Below the pieces are notes generated by a model. The model was not told the DNA's origin. It ran no database searches and saw nothing but the letters and a program-made list of their open reading frames with translations. Made by a program: the position numbers and the translations under genes. Below are positions 6,430 to 6,777 of a stretch of DNA of 6,777 nt, piece by piece (position 1 is the stretch's first letter; each line of letters opens with the position of its first letter). The DNA is taken from NCBI GenBank assembly GCA_028818995.1, contig JAPPMR010000756.1, positions 1-6,777 of the forward strand, written 5' to 3'. Source of the DNA: Candidatus Poribacteria bacterium (GTDB lineage: Bacteria > Poribacteria > WGA-4E > WGA-3G).

Positions 6430-6458
6430 ATAATATCACATTTATTTTTAAAAGTCAA
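6430..6458 (-). promoter_or_regulatory. Predicted sigma70-type promoter of the toxin-antitoxin operon
   Basis: On the minus strand TTGACT (6453-6458, -35) and TATTAT (6430-6435, -10) are separated by exactly 17 bp; each differs from consensus at one base. The implied start near 6423 gives a leader of about 73 nt before the toxin ATG at 6350. Confidence 0.75.
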
Positions 6459-6538
6459 GGTGGGTTTAAAACGAATTGTGCGGATTTTTGGTTTCACGTT
6501 GCCAAATCTAACCTACGCCTCTAACAGTGGATCAACAT

Positions 6539-6777
6539 CTAAGATGGCACAAGAACAGTGAGTCCGTGCTTGATAATCTCAATTGTGGCAGGTGTTTCGC
6601 ACATCGGTTCACCATCGGCGTAAAGCATAACCGGAGGGTCAGTTTCAATCTTCAAACTACGGGTCTGGTGGATTTCTACTGCAGGATGAGAGACATGACC
6701 ACCCCAAAAAAGCGTAACCATCAGACGAAGCACTGTAAAAGATGAAACGGGATGGATAATACAGACATCAAAACGTC
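6539..6777 (-). CDS. Diacylglycerol/lipid kinase, YegS/DgkB type (C-terminal part, 5' end outside window)
   Basis: Cytoplasmic or membrane-associated ATP-dependent lipid kinase, which would phosphorylate diacylglycerol or a similar lipid and return it to phospholipid synthesis. Only the last 78 codons are inside the window. They match the C-terminal beta-sandwich of this family: FDVCIIHPVS, then LRLMVTLFWGGHVSHPAV, then SLKIETDPPVMLYADGEP, with the conserved ADGE, and a final IIKHGLTVLVPS before the TAG. The reading frame stays open to the right edge without a stop, so the apparent internal GTG at 6733 is not the start. The ATP-binding GGDGT region lies outside. The next gene on the same strand is the toxin, 188 bp on and with its own promoter. 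Confidence 0.85.
   Translation of the reverse strand, partial: RFDVCIIHPVSSFTVLRLMVTLFWGGHVSHPAVEIHQTRSLKIETDPPVMLYADGEPMCETPATIEIIKHGLTVLVPS

Noticed and set aside
6527..6745. Plus-strand 72-codon frame at the right edge
   Set aside because: Antisense to the lipid kinase C-terminus, which is recognisable by its ADGE-containing motif.

Overview
The window reads as an ordinary chromosomal segment of an uncultured, moderately AT-rich bacterium. Intergenic DNA near the middle carries two short repeat-like elements. One is a GAGCGAAGCGAAACCC-type inverted repeat, the other a 9-bp-period GGATTACGC/AGATTACAC element. From memory, elements of this kind are scattered through intergenic DNA of Candidatus Poribacteria and some other environmental bacteria. 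Together with the style of the encoded proteins this makes a poribacterium-like host my best guess, but it is an inference, not a demonstration.

Layout. Positions 1-935 (minus strand) hold the N-terminal 311 codons of a long Rel/SpoT (p)ppGpp hydrolase-synthetase whose 3' part lies beyond the left edge. It overlaps by 41 bp, out of frame, the 3' end of recJ (895-3474, minus), which encodes an 859-residue single-strand DNA exonuclease with a long C-terminal extension. The two very probably form one transcript, driven by a good sigma70-type promoter at 3542-3571. A 372-bp intergenic region (3475-3846) holds divergent promoters, a hairpin in the recJ leader and the two repeats. A long-chain acyl-CoA synthetase follows on the plus strand (3847-5622). 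Its stop lies only 25 bp from the stop of a convergent two-gene operon on the minus strand (5648-6350), a RelE/HigB-like type II toxin followed by a HigA-like antitoxin. That operon has its own consensus-like promoter (6430-6458) and a perfect 6-1-6 palindrome at the predicted transcription start, a natural candidate operator. The right edge (6539-6777, minus) is the C-terminal end of a YegS/DgkB-type lipid (diacylglycerol) kinase.

How the genes relate. recJ and rel are neighbours in other bacteria too (the recJ-apt-rel cluster of Bacillus), so the left half looks like an old gene neighbourhood that here lacks apt. The acyl-CoA synthetase and the lipid kinase both act in lipid metabolism, but they are on opposite strands with the toxin-antitoxin operon between them, so no shared operon is implied. 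The toxin-antitoxin module is the most mobile-looking piece. I saw no insertion sequence, tRNA, rRNA, CRISPR array or clear intrinsic terminator, and no convincing undescribed system. The most useful leads are the predicted operator of the toxin-antitoxin operon, the overlapping recJ/rel pair and the intergenic repeats.
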